From Porphyrobacter sp. HT-58-2 (GTDB taxonomy: Bacteria; Pseudomonadota; Alphaproteobacteria; Sphingomonadales; Sphingomonadaceae), in contig NZ_CP022600.1 in assembly GCF_002952215.1 (NCBI RefSeq), forward strand, positions 1,798,001 to 1,862,000: DNA of 64,000 bases. The letters are read 5' to 3'. A model generated the notes under the pieces. That model was not told where the DNA came from, did no database searches, and saw only the letters and a program-made list of their open reading frames with translations. Shown here in pieces: positions 46,807 through 55,740 of this stretch (the stretch's first letter is position 1; the number at the start of each line of letters is the position of its first letter). The position numbers were made by a program, and so were the translations under genes.

Positions 46807-47358
46807 ATGAAAAAGATTGCACTTCTCGCTGCCAGCATTGCCGCCTTTGCCGCTGTCCCGGCCTCTGCGCAGAGCCTTACCTACAATCTTAATGCGCAGG
46901 TCGCCCCGTCCTGTGGCGTTTACAATTCGAGCGGCTCGACCATCCCCGTCGAATTCGGCGAGCTCGCCACTGTCCCGGCCAGCAGCACCGTCGATGTGGC
47001 CGCTGGCGAGGCGACCTATCGCTGCAACAGCGTGAACGGCTTCACCCGCACGATCACCTCGCAGAACAACGGCTATCTAACCCTCGATGGCAATGCCACC
47101 AACGACAACGCGCGCCGCATCCGCTTCAACATGGCGCATACCGGCAACTCAGGCTTGGCGTTCTCGGCGCAGCAATTGACTGCACCCGTGGCGGCCAGCT
47201 TCGGCGGCAGCACCGCGTTTCTTGCAGGTGAAACCGGCAATGTCAGCTTTCAGGCCTTCGGTGTGCAGGGCGACGTGGGCGGCAATGGCTCGCCGGGCAC
47301 CACGGTCTATGCAGGCAACTACCGTGACACCGTGACCATCACTGTGACCGCGCTCTGA
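46807..47358 (+). CDS. Csu-type spore-coat-U fimbrial subunit 3
   Basis: 183 residues: signal peptide MKKIALLAASIAAFAAVPAS then the SCPU domain (APSCGVYN, YRCNSVNGFTRTITSQNNGY, NYRDTVTITVTAL). It has the cleanest signal sequence and ribosome context (AGGGACCAG). It is likely a major shaft subunit, as expression would be highest before the terminator that follows. Confidence 0.92.
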   Translation: MKKIALLAASIAAFAAVPASAQSLTYNLNAQVAPSCGVYNSSGSTIPVEFGELATVPASSTVDVAAGEATYRCNSVNGFTRTITSQNNGYLTLDGNATNDNARRIRFNMAHTGNSGLAFSAQQLTAPVAASFGGSTAFLAGETGNVSFQAFGVQGDVGGNGSPGTTVYAGNYRDTVTITVTAL

Positions 47359-47393
47359 TCTAGCGGGGGGAATAACCCCGCAACTGTGCAAGA

Positions 47394-47426
47394 GTGGTGG
47401 AGCCGAACGGTTCCACCACTTTTTTT
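47394..47426 (+). terminator. Strong terminator inside the pilus cluster
   Basis: GTGGTGGAGCC (47394-47404) pairs with GGTTCCACCAC (47409-47419) around GAAC, followed by seven T residues. It separates the three subunit genes from the chaperone, usher and tip genes. Partial read-through would give many subunits and few assembly proteins. Confidence 0.85.
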
Positions 47427-47513
47427 GTGCGCGGATTGTTTAGTGCAAGTTAGTTGGCAATAAGCCCCAAGTTAGTCGCTGATCAGCGTGGGAGCCGGAC
47501 CAATTTGCTGCAC

Positions 47514-48302
47514 ATGGATTTCGCAATGGACGGGGCCATAAAAAGGCCTCGCATAGTCAATCATTCGATTGGATGGGCGCGATGGGTTTCGATCGTGCTG
47601 GCTATCGTAACCGCATCCGCGCTGACCTTCGCAGCGCGCGCCTATGAGGTTACACCGATGCGGGTGTTTCTGCAGCCTGATCGGGGTCAGAACAGCGCTA
47701 CGATAACCATCAGTAACATCCGCGAGGAATCGCTTCCGGTCGAAATCCAGGTGTTTCGGCGGGTGGTCGCCGCTGATGGCGAGCAGATATTCGAGCCAGC
47801 CGAGGAAGAGTTCATCACCTTCCCGCCGCAGGTACAGATTGCCGCAGGCCAGTCTCAGGCGATCCGCATCCAGTATGTCGGCACCCTGGGTGAGATGGCC
47901 GAAGCGTTCGTTGTTCAGGTTACCGAAGTTCCGGTAAACAGGCTCGAAGGCACCGGCATTCAGTTCACCTATAACTTTGGCGTCGCGGTCTATGTCCAAC
48001 CACCGCGTGCACGGGCGCGCCTGGCGGTCAGCGAGGCGACGACGGCTGACGGCACGTTGCGTTTCAAGGTTGCCAACAGCGGCAATGACTACGGGTTTCT
48101 GACCGGTCAGGCGCTTCAATACACGGTTGGTACCGCGCGCGTCACGCTGACCCCGGACGATTTGGCAAGCCTGGTGAGCAATCCGATCGTCCCGCCCGGA
48201 GCCACCCGCGAATTCGCCTTTCCGCTGGCCTCAGCACCTGAAGCCGGGCCGGCAGCAACCGGCGAGCCGGTCGAAGTCCGGCTGCTGCGCGGTGAAAGCT
48301 GA
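47514..48302 (+). CDS. Periplasmic pilus chaperone (PapD/CsuC type)
   Basis: 262 residues from the ATG at 47514; the start is uncertain because no good ribosome site precedes it and a TTG at 47454 is also open. A signal segment (WVSIVLAIVTASALTFAA) leads to two Ig-like domains: YEVTPMRVFLQPDRGQNSATITISN, the basic residue region of the subunit-binding cleft, and the motif YNFGVAVYVQP. It caps SCPU subunits before handing them to the usher. Confidence 0.88.
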   Translation: MDFAMDGAIKRPRIVNHSIGWARWVSIVLAIVTASALTFAARAYEVTPMRVFLQPDRGQNSATITISNIREESLPVEIQVFRRVVAADGEQIFEPAEEEFITFPPQVQIAAGQSQAIRIQYVGTLGEMAEAFVVQVTEVPVNRLEGTGIQFTYNFGVAVYVQPPRARARLAVSEATTADGTLRFKVANSGNDYGFLTGQALQYTVGTARVTLTPDDLASLVSNPIVPPGATREFAFPLASAPEAGPAATGEPVEVRLLRGES

Positions 48303-48360
48303 GGGCAGCCTGCCTGCTGCCGCGGCGAGAACCCAGCGATGTCGGATGATGGCTTGAGCA

Positions 48361-51300
48361 GTGCAGCGCAGGGGCCGAAAACAGGGCGGAGCGCCGCGGG
48401 GAAAGCTGCTACTGGTCCCGCTGCTCACTGCCACCAGCGGAACGGCATGGGCCGCGTCCGATAGCCTTTCGGCGCTCGCAAGTATACCACTCACCTGTCG
48501 CCTCCCGATCTCCCAGGGCACCGTGCATGCCGTTGCGACCACGCTCGGCGTTGCTACCCCAAGCCCACAGCTTGGCAGCTTGTTCATTATGCGTCCGATG
48601 TTCGAGGGCAAGCAGCTGGCGCCGGTCACCACCCAATTCAACATCATCGAGCTGCGCGCGATCGAAGCGGAATCGCTCGAACTTGCCCTCGGCAGCAAAA
48701 TGGGCGCAGCCGAGCGCGCCCTGCTGAAACGCGAGGCTGGCAATTTCCTGACCATGGCGCGCCTGCAGGAATTGGGCATTATCGCCACCTATGATCCGGC
48801 GAGGCTCACACTCAACCTCGCGCTGGCGCCCGAAAAGCTTGTGGCTGACATCGTACAATCTGTGGACGATCGCAGGGACGCCAGCGCTGTGCGCGGCCTT
48901 GGTGATGATCCTAGGCTTACGCGTGACCTTCTAGGCTCCGTGCGTATCGAGCGAGGCAGCGGTGAGGGCAGTTTACCGTTCGGCCATCTCGCCGATTTCG
49001 CCGGGCGGTTGCAGCCGATCTTTGCACTTCGCCGCCAAATAGAGTCCAGGGACCGCACGGACACTTCGCAAGTCGAGACCGATGCCAGCACGGCCTCCAC
49101 CACGCAAGCGAAGGCCGAGCCGAAGGTTCCGGAAGTCCCCGAGGTTACCGCGCCGGTCCCTGCTGTCCCACCTGCTCCTGCAGTTCCTGCAGCTGCGGCC
49201 ACCTCTTCGTCATCCGGCATGGCGGGCGAGGCTGCACCTGTCGTCGCGACCCCCGACCAGCAAACTCCGCAGGCCAGTCGGATTACCATCTATCCCCTGC
49301 TCGAGGGCAACCGCCTTGGACTGGTTACGGCAGAACTTACCATTACCGAGCTGCGCGCAATAGAGGCCGGTTCGCTCGAACGTGCGCTCGGCGACCGGCT
49401 CGCCGCTGCGCCGCGTACAGCGCTGAAGCGCGAGACGGGCAGTTTTCTTCCCGTGGCACGGCTCAAGGAGCTAGGCATCAGCGCAACCTATGATCCGGCC
49501 AACCTCACGATCACGCTGGCGCTGGCACCAGAGGCGGTGGGACCGCAGACCTTCACCTTCACCGGCAATGTCGATCTCGGTGCTGCCGAGCGTGTACTTC
49601 CCGCAGACCTGGCCTTCGGCGTCACTGGCAATCTCATCGGTTCGCACGATTTCAGCGATCCGCAGAGCGACACCCGGCTGCTCTACAACTTCGCCGGCTT
49701 CCTCAATATCGGCGGACGCGAGCGCGGAGGCTATCTGCTGTTTGGCGGGCTCGTCGACTTTGCCGAGCGGGCCCCGCGCCGGTTCGTGCGCGACAGGCTG
49801 GTCGCTTTCAAAGACTTCGAAGGTCCCACGGTGCGCGTGGCTGCGGGCGACCTCGTCGCGGGTCTGCCGCTGATTGCAGGCGAGGCCGATGTAGCGGGGA
49901 TTTCGATCGAACGACGCTATGATGCCTTGCAGCCGCTGCGCAACATCCGACCCACCGGTCGTCGCCAGTTCGTCCTCGAGCGCCCCGCGCGGATCGAGAT
50001 CTACGCCAATGGCGCGCTGGTGCAGGCGCTCGAGGTCAATGCCGGACCGGTCGATCTGAACCGTATCCCGGCCCTTTCGCTGTCGACCAACATCGCCATC
50101 ATCGTCGAGGATGCAACCGGGCGTCGCGAGATTGACAGCTTCACCCTTGCCAACGACATCGAATTGCTGGCCGCAGGGCTCAGCGAATTCAACGTTACTG
50201 CAGGGGTGATGCGCAAACCTTCAGCGAACGGTTTTGCATACTCCGCCACGCCATTGCTGACAGGGCAGTTTGCCCGAGGTTTCAGCGATGTCGTGACCGC
50301 AGGCGGGCATTTCGCGTTGATGGACCATTACCAGAATTTCGGGCTGACGTTTGCCAGCCTGGCTCCCGGTGGTGCGCTGTTTCTAGGGGGCAGCGCGAGC
50401 CATGACAGGACGACCAGCGATCTTGGCTATGCAGTCAGTCTTGCCTATCGCGGCGACCCCTTGCGCCTGTCCGATCTGGACAGCCAACTCAACTTTCGGC
50501 TTGATTGGCGCTCGGCCAGTTACCGGCGGCTCTCGCAGACTATCCTGCGCGATCCAGTCAAACTCGACATCGCGCTTGATTACCGGCTCAATCTGACAGA
50601 GCGGGTGGCGGTCTCGCTGGGCGGCAATTACCTTGAGAACCATACACAAGGCCCCGCCACCCGCGCAGTGTTCGGAGGGGTGCAGGTTGCCATGGGTCGT
50701 CTGCTGGCCTCGGCCACGGCCCGTTATGCCGATATCGGGGGACGCACCGACAAAGGCCTTCTGGCAACATTGACGATCCCGTTAGGACGCAATCATTTTT
50801 CGACCGCCAGCTATGACAGTGTAACCCGTCAGGCCCGGTTCGAGGCACGCCGCTTGCGAGATATCACCGTCCCCGAATTCGATTACGGTATAGTCGCTGA
50901 ACATTCTCCGCTGTTCGATCGCCTGACCGGACAGGCGCGCTTTGCCAATTCGCGCTTCAATCTCGATGTCGAAATGGTCGGAACCCGCGGCGCTGCAGAC
51001 GGCGGGACGCGCGATCAGAACGCAGTCAATTTCCGCCTCCAATCCGGTTTCGCCTTCGCTGACGGCCAGCTCGGGATCGGCCGCAACCCGGGCCGGGGCT
51101 TTGTCATGATCGATCGTCACGCCTCGCTTAAGGACGCCCGGGTCGAAGTCGAGACCAGCGGCGTCGGGCGGCGCGCGGGGCAGAGCAACGGACTTGGCCC
51201 GGCGGTGATCAGCCAGCTTTCCGGCTACCGGCCTGACAATATACGGGTCAGCGTTCTCGGCGCGCCGCCCGGCTATGATATCGGTCCAGGTGAGTACCTC

Positions 51301-51612
51301 AGCGATCCCGGGGCGCTGAGCGGAGTGAAGGTGACCGTTGGAAGCGATGCCTATCGCTCCGCCCTGGTTACCTTCGTGATGCCGGACGGCTCACCGGTGA
51401 AGCTGACAGACGGGTTGGTTCGCAACCTGGCGACCGGAGAGACGAGCGGAGTCTTCACAAATGCGTCAGGGCGTGCGGTACTCTCGAAGCTGGTCGAAGG
51501 GCAGTATCGGGTTGAACTGCGGGGCGGCGATCTGCTGTTCGAACTCACGGTTGACAAGTCCGCCCCAGCAATAATCCGGCTGGGCACACAGACGATGGAG
51601 GTGGCGCCATGA
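48361..51612 (+). CDS. Outer-membrane usher (CsuD type) with duplicated N-terminal domain
   Basis: 1083 residues from the only available GTG start. Residues about 76-162 and 308-397 are tandem copies of one domain (NIIELRAIEAESLELALG and TITELRAIEAGSLERALG; ATYDPARLTLNLALAPE and ATYDPANLTITLALAPE), separated by a Pro/Ala/Glu-rich linker. The 24-stranded usher barrel region follows (about 400-850, for example FLNIGGRERGGYLLFGG and GPVDLNRIP), with C-terminal domains. Typical Csu ushers have a single N-terminal domain and are some 250 residues shorter. Confidence 0.92.
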   Translation: MQRRGRKQGGAPRGKLLLVPLLTATSGTAWAASDSLSALASIPLTCRLPISQGTVHAVATTLGVATPSPQLGSLFIMRPMFEGKQLAPVTTQFNIIELRAIEAESLELALGSKMGAAERALLKREAGNFLTMARLQELGIIATYDPARLTLNLALAPEKLVADIVQSVDDRRDASAVRGLGDDPRLTRDLLGSVRIERGSGEGSLPFGHLADFAGRLQPIFALRRQIESRDRTDTSQVETDASTASTTQAKAEPKVPEVPEVTAPVPAVPPAPAVPAAAATSSSSGMAGEAAPVVATPDQQTPQASRITIYPLLEGNRLGLVTAELTITELRAIEAGSLERALGDRLAAAPRTALKRETGSFLPVARLKELGISATYDPANLTITLALAPEAVGPQTFTFTGNVDLGAAERVLPADLAFGVTGNLIGSHDFSDPQSDTRLLYNFAGFLNIGGRERGGYLLFGGLVDFAERAPRRFVRDRLVAFKDFEGPTVRVAAGDLVAGLPLIAGEADVAGISIERRYDALQPLRNIRPTGRRQFVLERPARIEIYANGALVQALEVNAGPVDLNRIPALSLSTNIAIIVEDATGRREIDSFTLANDIELLAAGLSEFNVTAGVMRKPSANGFAYSATPLLTGQFARGFSDVVTAGGHFALMDHYQNFGLTFASLAPGGALFLGGSASHDRTTSDLGYAVSLAYRGDPLRLSDLDSQLNFRLDWRSASYRRLSQTILRDPVKLDIALDYRLNLTERVAVSLGGNYLENHTQGPATRAVFGGVQVAMGRLLASATARYADIGGRTDKGLLATLTIPLGRNHFSTASYDSVTRQARFEARRLRDITVPEFDYGIVAEHSPLFDRLTGQARFANSRFNLDVEMVGTRGAADGGTRDQNAVNFRLQSGFAFADGQLGIGRNPGRGFVMIDRHASLKDARVEVETSGVGRRAGQSNGLGPAVISQLSGYRPDNIRVSVLGAPPGYDIGPGEYLSDPGALSGVKVTVGSDAYRSALVTFVMPDGSPVKLTDGLVRNLATGETSGVFTNASGRAVLSKLVEGQYRVELRGGDLLFELTVDKSAPAIIRLGTQTMEVAP

Positions 51613-52514
51613 ACAATGGTTGGATCGGTCAGCGCGTGCGGGTGACGGCTATGGCGCTGCTTGCCTGGGCAGGAGTGTTCGCTGAGACCGCCATTTTGGC
51701 ACAGGGGCAGGGCGGTGGAGCCTCCTGCAACGGGGGCTACCGGGTCACAGGGCGTCAGGCCAGCGGACAGAGTTATGATCCCAATCAAGCAAATCGCACG
51801 GTTATCCAGATCACCTTGCAAGCAGAGGGCAACAACATTCGTCCCGGTTGTACCGGCGTGCCCGTCACCATAACGCCGCAATCAGGTGCCGCTTTCAGCT
51901 TTGCCAATGGCGGCGATCAGCTTGGCTTTGTGCAAATCAACTCGAACCTCGTCTCGGAAGCTAATGTCACGCGCTTCGCATTGAATGGCAATTCACGCCG
52001 CAGGCTCGTGCGCGGCGAGGCCGTTACGATTGATCTGTTCGAATTGAACGCCGGGCAGTTTCCTGCCGCAGGCGAGTATCGCGGCACGGTGCTGGTTCAG
52101 GTCGGCAACGCGTTGCCGCAGGCAGTGCTGCTTGCGATCACGGTCCGCCCGGCGATCAGGTTTCTCGCCGAGCATGGCGCGATGACGCGAGATCTCAGCT
52201 TTGGCGAGGTGAGCGCTGGTTCGGTGATCCGGACCGCTGTCTTTTATCAGACCAATGCCGCGGCCAATATCACCATCGTGTCGCAAAATCGTGGCCGCCT
52301 CGTACACACTGTGCAGGGTCCGGGCAGTGCCATTGCATACTCCCTCACATATGACGGGGTGGCGGTAAACCTTGCAAGCGGCGCGCAGATTAACCGTCCA
52401 TTTCGCGGGCTTCTGGCGCGGCGCGAGGAAATGGTGCTGGAGGTTGCCCCCGGTACCAACCGTTTCGCAGGCGATTACCGCGATGTGCTCACGCTGCTCT
52501 ATACCGCATATTAG
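51609..52514 (+). CDS. Pilus tip protein (CsuE-like, two SCPU-like domains)
   Basis: 301 residues overlapping the usher stop by four bases. Signal peptide through about AILAQ, then an N-terminal domain with two cysteines (GGASCNGGY, RPGCTGVP) and a C-terminal SCPU-like domain ending AGDYRDVLTLLYTAY. The length, last position in the operon and two-domain layout match tip adhesins. The tip usually lacks a donor strand able to be followed by another subunit, which cannot be tested here. Confidence 0.83.
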   Translation: MNNGWIGQRVRVTAMALLAWAGVFAETAILAQGQGGGASCNGGYRVTGRQASGQSYDPNQANRTVIQITLQAEGNNIRPGCTGVPVTITPQSGAAFSFANGGDQLGFVQINSNLVSEANVTRFALNGNSRRRLVRGEAVTIDLFELNAGQFPAAGEYRGTVLVQVGNALPQAVLLAITVRPAIRFLAEHGAMTRDLSFGEVSAGSVIRTAVFYQTNAAANITIVSQNRGRLVHTVQGPGSAIAYSLTYDGVAVNLASGAQINRPFRGLLARREEMVLEVAPGTNRFAGDYRDVLTLLYTAY

Positions 52515-52915
52515 ATCGGTTGAAGCATGACTGACAGCGCCTCGCTGCCGGTTGGCGCTGTTAACTCGACGGTGGTGACGGCTTCGCCCGGCCTCTTGCT
52601 TGTGATCGTGACCGCGCCCGGGCTGACTTGCACTGGTCCTGCCGAACTTTGCGCTGCACGCAATCCGGCCGGCCGCGAGCCATCCCGAAGCAAAAGCTGG
52701 AAGCGCTCGGCGTTGCAGATTGTGGTGATGGCGAAGCCACCGGGCTGCCGGATCAGAGGTTCCACCGCAATGATCGTGCACATTACCGGAACGTTCGCTT
52801 CCAAGCGCCACTGCAACCCGTTCGCAGCGAGTCCAGCTGAAGCCAGCCCGCCCGCCAGCAGGAATAACTGCGCACCCAGGAAACGGTTTGGCACGAAATA
52901 AATCGGTCGCGGCAC
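52511..52915 (-). CDS. Secreted hypothetical protein convergent with the pilus operon
   Basis: 134 residues from a GTG preceded by CAGGAGACCTCGA, an excellent ribosome site; a longer frame upstream is rejected. The N-terminus is hydrophobic and signal-like (FLGAQLFLLAGGLASAGLAA), followed by a beta-rich domain with two cysteines (VMCTIIAVEP, TTICNAERF) and conserved-looking AVTTVELTAPTG. It overlaps the tip gene stop by four bases. It may be a pilus accessory; no family recognised. Confidence 0.65.
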   Translation of the reverse strand: MPRPIYFVPNRFLGAQLFLLAGGLASAGLAANGLQWRLEANVPVMCTIIAVEPLIRQPGGFAITTICNAERFQLLLRDGSRPAGLRAAQSSAGPVQVSPGAVTITSKRPGEAVTTVELTAPTGSEALSVMLQPI

Positions 52916-53501
52916 TCGAGGTCTCCTGACCAAACGCCATGGCCTTTCATTCGCGAAGGTCTTCAGGCTGCAGCCTATGCCCTGACCAGGACGGTGCTGA
53001 GTTGCCAAACTTAAGTCCATGCAAGGAATCGCCGCCAGACGTTTGTTCTGCGCTGTGCCGCCGGGAAACAATCGGCCAGCAGAACCTTCACAGGTCGAAA
53101 CGTCGATGCCGTCAGGCCTACCCATGCTCAGGTGTCGGCCGATTAGCCGGGCGCGCAACCGCGCGCTCGACCAGTAACGCATCACCACCTCCCCGCCCGT
53201 GTGCAATCGGGACCAACAAATCATCATCGGCGTTGCGGGGCCTCCGGTCGGTCAGGCTGCAGGGGCAACCCACTACCGCTCAGAGTCGATAGCCTTGGCA
53301 CACAGTCTGGACATAGGCCCTGTGCGATGCCGGCTTCATCGCCGAACAGATCTCGAATAGTCGCCATCTACGCACCAGACAGGGGCGTGAACGCGAGCTG
53401 TTGCATCAGCCGGGCAACAGGCTGTTTTGGGGAGCTCGGCAATTCCCAGAAATCGTCTGCGTTAATGCCGACCGGGCTGTGAAACTCGCAGCAATCGGCC
53501 A
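52916..53501. other. Intergenic before parB, no gene supported
   Basis: This stretch of about 590 bases lies between the secreted protein and the leader element of parB. Frames on both strands lack ribosome sites and motifs. It probably marks the second junction where cargo was inserted into the backbone. Confidence 0.45.
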
Positions 53502-53531
53502 AGAGGGAAGGGGGCTTTGCCCTGATTGAGC
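53502..53531 (+). promoter_or_regulatory. Shared leader element A, copy upstream of parB
   Basis: AGAGGGAAGGGGGCTTT at 53502-53518, then CCTGATTGAG at 53521-53530, matches 24 of 30 positions of the sequence before the strawberry-notch gene (31314-31343). It lies 53 bp before the parB start, at a comparable distance to the other copy. Confidence 0.5.
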
Positions 53532-53583
53532 CATTTGGGCGTCGATAGTCGGCGTGCCGGGCTCTCAGTCAGGAGTGTGTCCC

Positions 53584-55572
53584 ATGATCAAGTCGATCCC
53601 GCTCAACAAGCTTGCTTGCTCACCCCGCAATGTCCGCCGTCACAGCGATCCGGCAGCGGATGCTGAGCTCAAGGCCAGCATCGCAGCCCGCGGCCTGTTG
53701 CAGAACCTCATCGTCCGACCTGCCACGAAGGGCAAGTTCGAGGTCGAGGCCGGCGAGCGCCGCCGCCGCGCGATGCTCGCGCTCGCCGACGAAAAGTTGC
53801 TTGCCCGCGACCATGAGGTCACGTGCCTCGTTCTCGAGGACAGCGTGGAAGCCGCGGTCGAGACCAGCCTCGCGGAGAACTTCCATCGCCTCGCCATGAA
53901 CCCTGCCGACGAAGCCCAGGCCTTTGCCGCGCTCGTGACGGGTGGTGCGACGGTCGAAGATGTTGCGCGCCGCTTCGGTATGACTGTCCGCTTCGTCGAA
54001 GGCCGCCTGCGTCTCGCGACGCTCGCGCCGGTTGTGTTCGAGGCGCTTGCCTCCGGCCAGATCACGCTCGACATCGCCAAGGCCTTCGGTGCGACCTCGG
54101 ACCGCGAGATCCAGACCCGCGTCTTCGAGCAGGTGTCCTCCGGCTACTATGCGCCCAATCCCGACAGCGTCCGGCGCATGGTTCTCTCCGGAACAGTCCG
54201 GGGCAGTGATCCGCGCGCACGGCTCGTTGGCCGCGACGCTTACATTGCCGCTGGCGGCCGGATCGAACGTGAATTGTTCGATGACAACGACAGCGAGTCC
54301 TGGGTCGATGTCGCGCTGCTCGAAAGCTTGGCTGCCGCGACAATGGAAGAGCAGGCGAAGGCGCTCGCTGCCGAACAGGGTCTCGCATGGGTCAAGCCCA
54401 CGCTCGATCCCTTTGCCAGCCACGATCTGGTCGAAGGGCTGGTCCGGCTTCCCGCCGAACCGGCGCCGCTCACCGAAGCGGAACTGGCAAGGCTTGATGC
54501 GCTCGATGCGTCCTATGACGAGCATGCGGCGATCCTCGAAGACGAAGACAGCGCCGAGGACGCCGTGGCAGCGGCAGAAGCTGCGATCGAGGCGATCGAA
54601 CGCGAATGTCAGGACATTCGTGCGCGCCCACCCGTTATCGCGCCGGAATTGAAGGCCGAGGCAGGCATGATCCTGGTTCTCTCCCGCGATGGCACGCCGG
54701 TTCTCCAGCCTGTCTTCTATGGCGAGCGGCAGATGGAAGCCGTCGACACCGACGGCGGCATCGAAGTCATTCCGGGCGAGGAAGGTTCGGACAAGCGCCG
54801 GGCGACGTTGTCGCGGCGGCTTGTCGACGAACTCGCCATGCAGCGCCGCGATGTCCTTGCCTTGCATGTCGCATCCGACCCGGGGGTGGCGCTTGATATC
54901 ATGGTCTTCACGCTCGCCGATGCCGAGACCCACGACTGGCGGTCGCGGGCAGCGACCACGCTCCGCGCGCCTGTCCCGGCAGGCCCGATCGCGGGCTTCG
55001 AAGCCAAGGATGCACCAGCGAGCAGCGCGCTCGCCGAGCTTCGGTCTGGTCTTGACGAAAGCTGGCGTGGCGGTGCCGATGCGACCTCCCGCTTCGACCT
55101 GTACCGTGCACTGCCGGATGATGCCCGCGCCGCATGGCTCGGCTATGTCGTGGCCCGGTCGCTCGAGGCGAGCCTCAATATGGCGGGCGAGCGTCAGCTG
55201 CCCTTCCAGGATCACCTTGGCAGCCTGATCGGCATCGACATGGCACAGTGGTGGCGTCCGACGGCGGCCAATTACTTCGACCGGGTGCAAAAGCAGGTGA
55301 TCCTCGACGCCCTGACCGACGTCGGCGGCCTCGAGCTCTCCTCGCGCTTTATCTCGGTCAAGAAGGGCGACCTCGCGATGAGTGCCGAGCGCATCTTTGC
55401 CGGCACCTACATTACCGAAGTCGAGGTCCGCGAGAAGGCGCTGGCCTGGGTGCCCGAGGTCATGCGCTTCGCTGCCGCTGCGCCGGATGCTGACGAACCC
55501 GGGATCGACGCCACTGCAACTGACCCCGCTGTCGATACCAACGATCCGTCCCCCCGCGAGCTGGCCGCCTGA
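53584..55572 (+). CDS. ParB/Spo0J-family protein of the mobile backbone
   Basis: 662 residues starting at MIKSIPLNKLACSPRNVRRH after TCAGGAG. The ParB N-terminal domain (residues 1-110) contains GLLQNLIVRP and GERRRRAML, and a helix-turn-helix follows (TVEDVARRFGMTVRFVEGRL). The C-terminal 400 residues are a long extension including an acidic coiled region DEHAAILEDEDSAEDAVAAA. It is much longer than chromosomal ParB (about 300), and no parA partner is adjacent, so a role as nuclease, regulator or transfer factor is as likely as partition. Confidence 0.88.
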   Translation: MIKSIPLNKLACSPRNVRRHSDPAADAELKASIAARGLLQNLIVRPATKGKFEVEAGERRRRAMLALADEKLLARDHEVTCLVLEDSVEAAVETSLAENFHRLAMNPADEAQAFAALVTGGATVEDVARRFGMTVRFVEGRLRLATLAPVVFEALASGQITLDIAKAFGATSDREIQTRVFEQVSSGYYAPNPDSVRRMVLSGTVRGSDPRARLVGRDAYIAAGGRIERELFDDNDSESWVDVALLESLAAATMEEQAKALAAEQGLAWVKPTLDPFASHDLVEGLVRLPAEPAPLTEAELARLDALDASYDEHAAILEDEDSAEDAVAAAEAAIEAIERECQDIRARPPVIAPELKAEAGMILVLSRDGTPVLQPVFYGERQMEAVDTDGGIEVIPGEEGSDKRRATLSRRLVDELAMQRRDVLALHVASDPGVALDIMVFTLADAETHDWRSRAATTLRAPVPAGPIAGFEAKDAPASSALAELRSGLDESWRGGADATSRFDLYRALPDDARAAWLGYVVARSLEASLNMAGERQLPFQDHLGSLIGIDMAQWWRPTAANYFDRVQKQVILDALTDVGGLELSSRFISVKKGDLAMSAERIFAGTYITEVEVREKALAWVPEVMRFAAAAPDADEPGIDATATDPAVDTNDPSPRELAA

Positions 55573-55607
55573 CCTCCTCCTGACAGGCACAGCCACTCGC
55601 AACTTGT

Positions 55608-55649
55608 GAAGCGGTCCTTCGGCTTACGCCGGAGGGCCGCTTCCCTTTT
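55608..55649 (+). terminator. Terminator after parB
   Basis: GAAGCGGTCCTTCGGC (55608-55623) pairs with GCCGGAGGGCCGCTTC (55628-55643) through 16 positions including two G-U pairs, loop TTAC, then CCTTTT. Confidence 0.85.
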
Positions 55650-55740
55650 GCAAAGGAGAGCAGAGGGGGCGCGGGATCTTGCGGCACTGACCGGCGAACC
55701 CGTCGCCGACTGTCCGGATGCTGCAATCAGGAGAACCATC

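Noticed and set aside
53554..55572. parB as a chromosomal partition gene acting on the parS-like site at 14.0 kb
   Set aside because: It is twice the usual length, has no parA neighbour, and lies in the mobile backbone; the chromosomal parAB is expected elsewhere.
53620..55602. 660-codon frame antisense to parB
   Set aside because: It is a shadow of the GC-rich codon pattern of parB, with Arg/Ala/His-rich low-information sequence and no domain.
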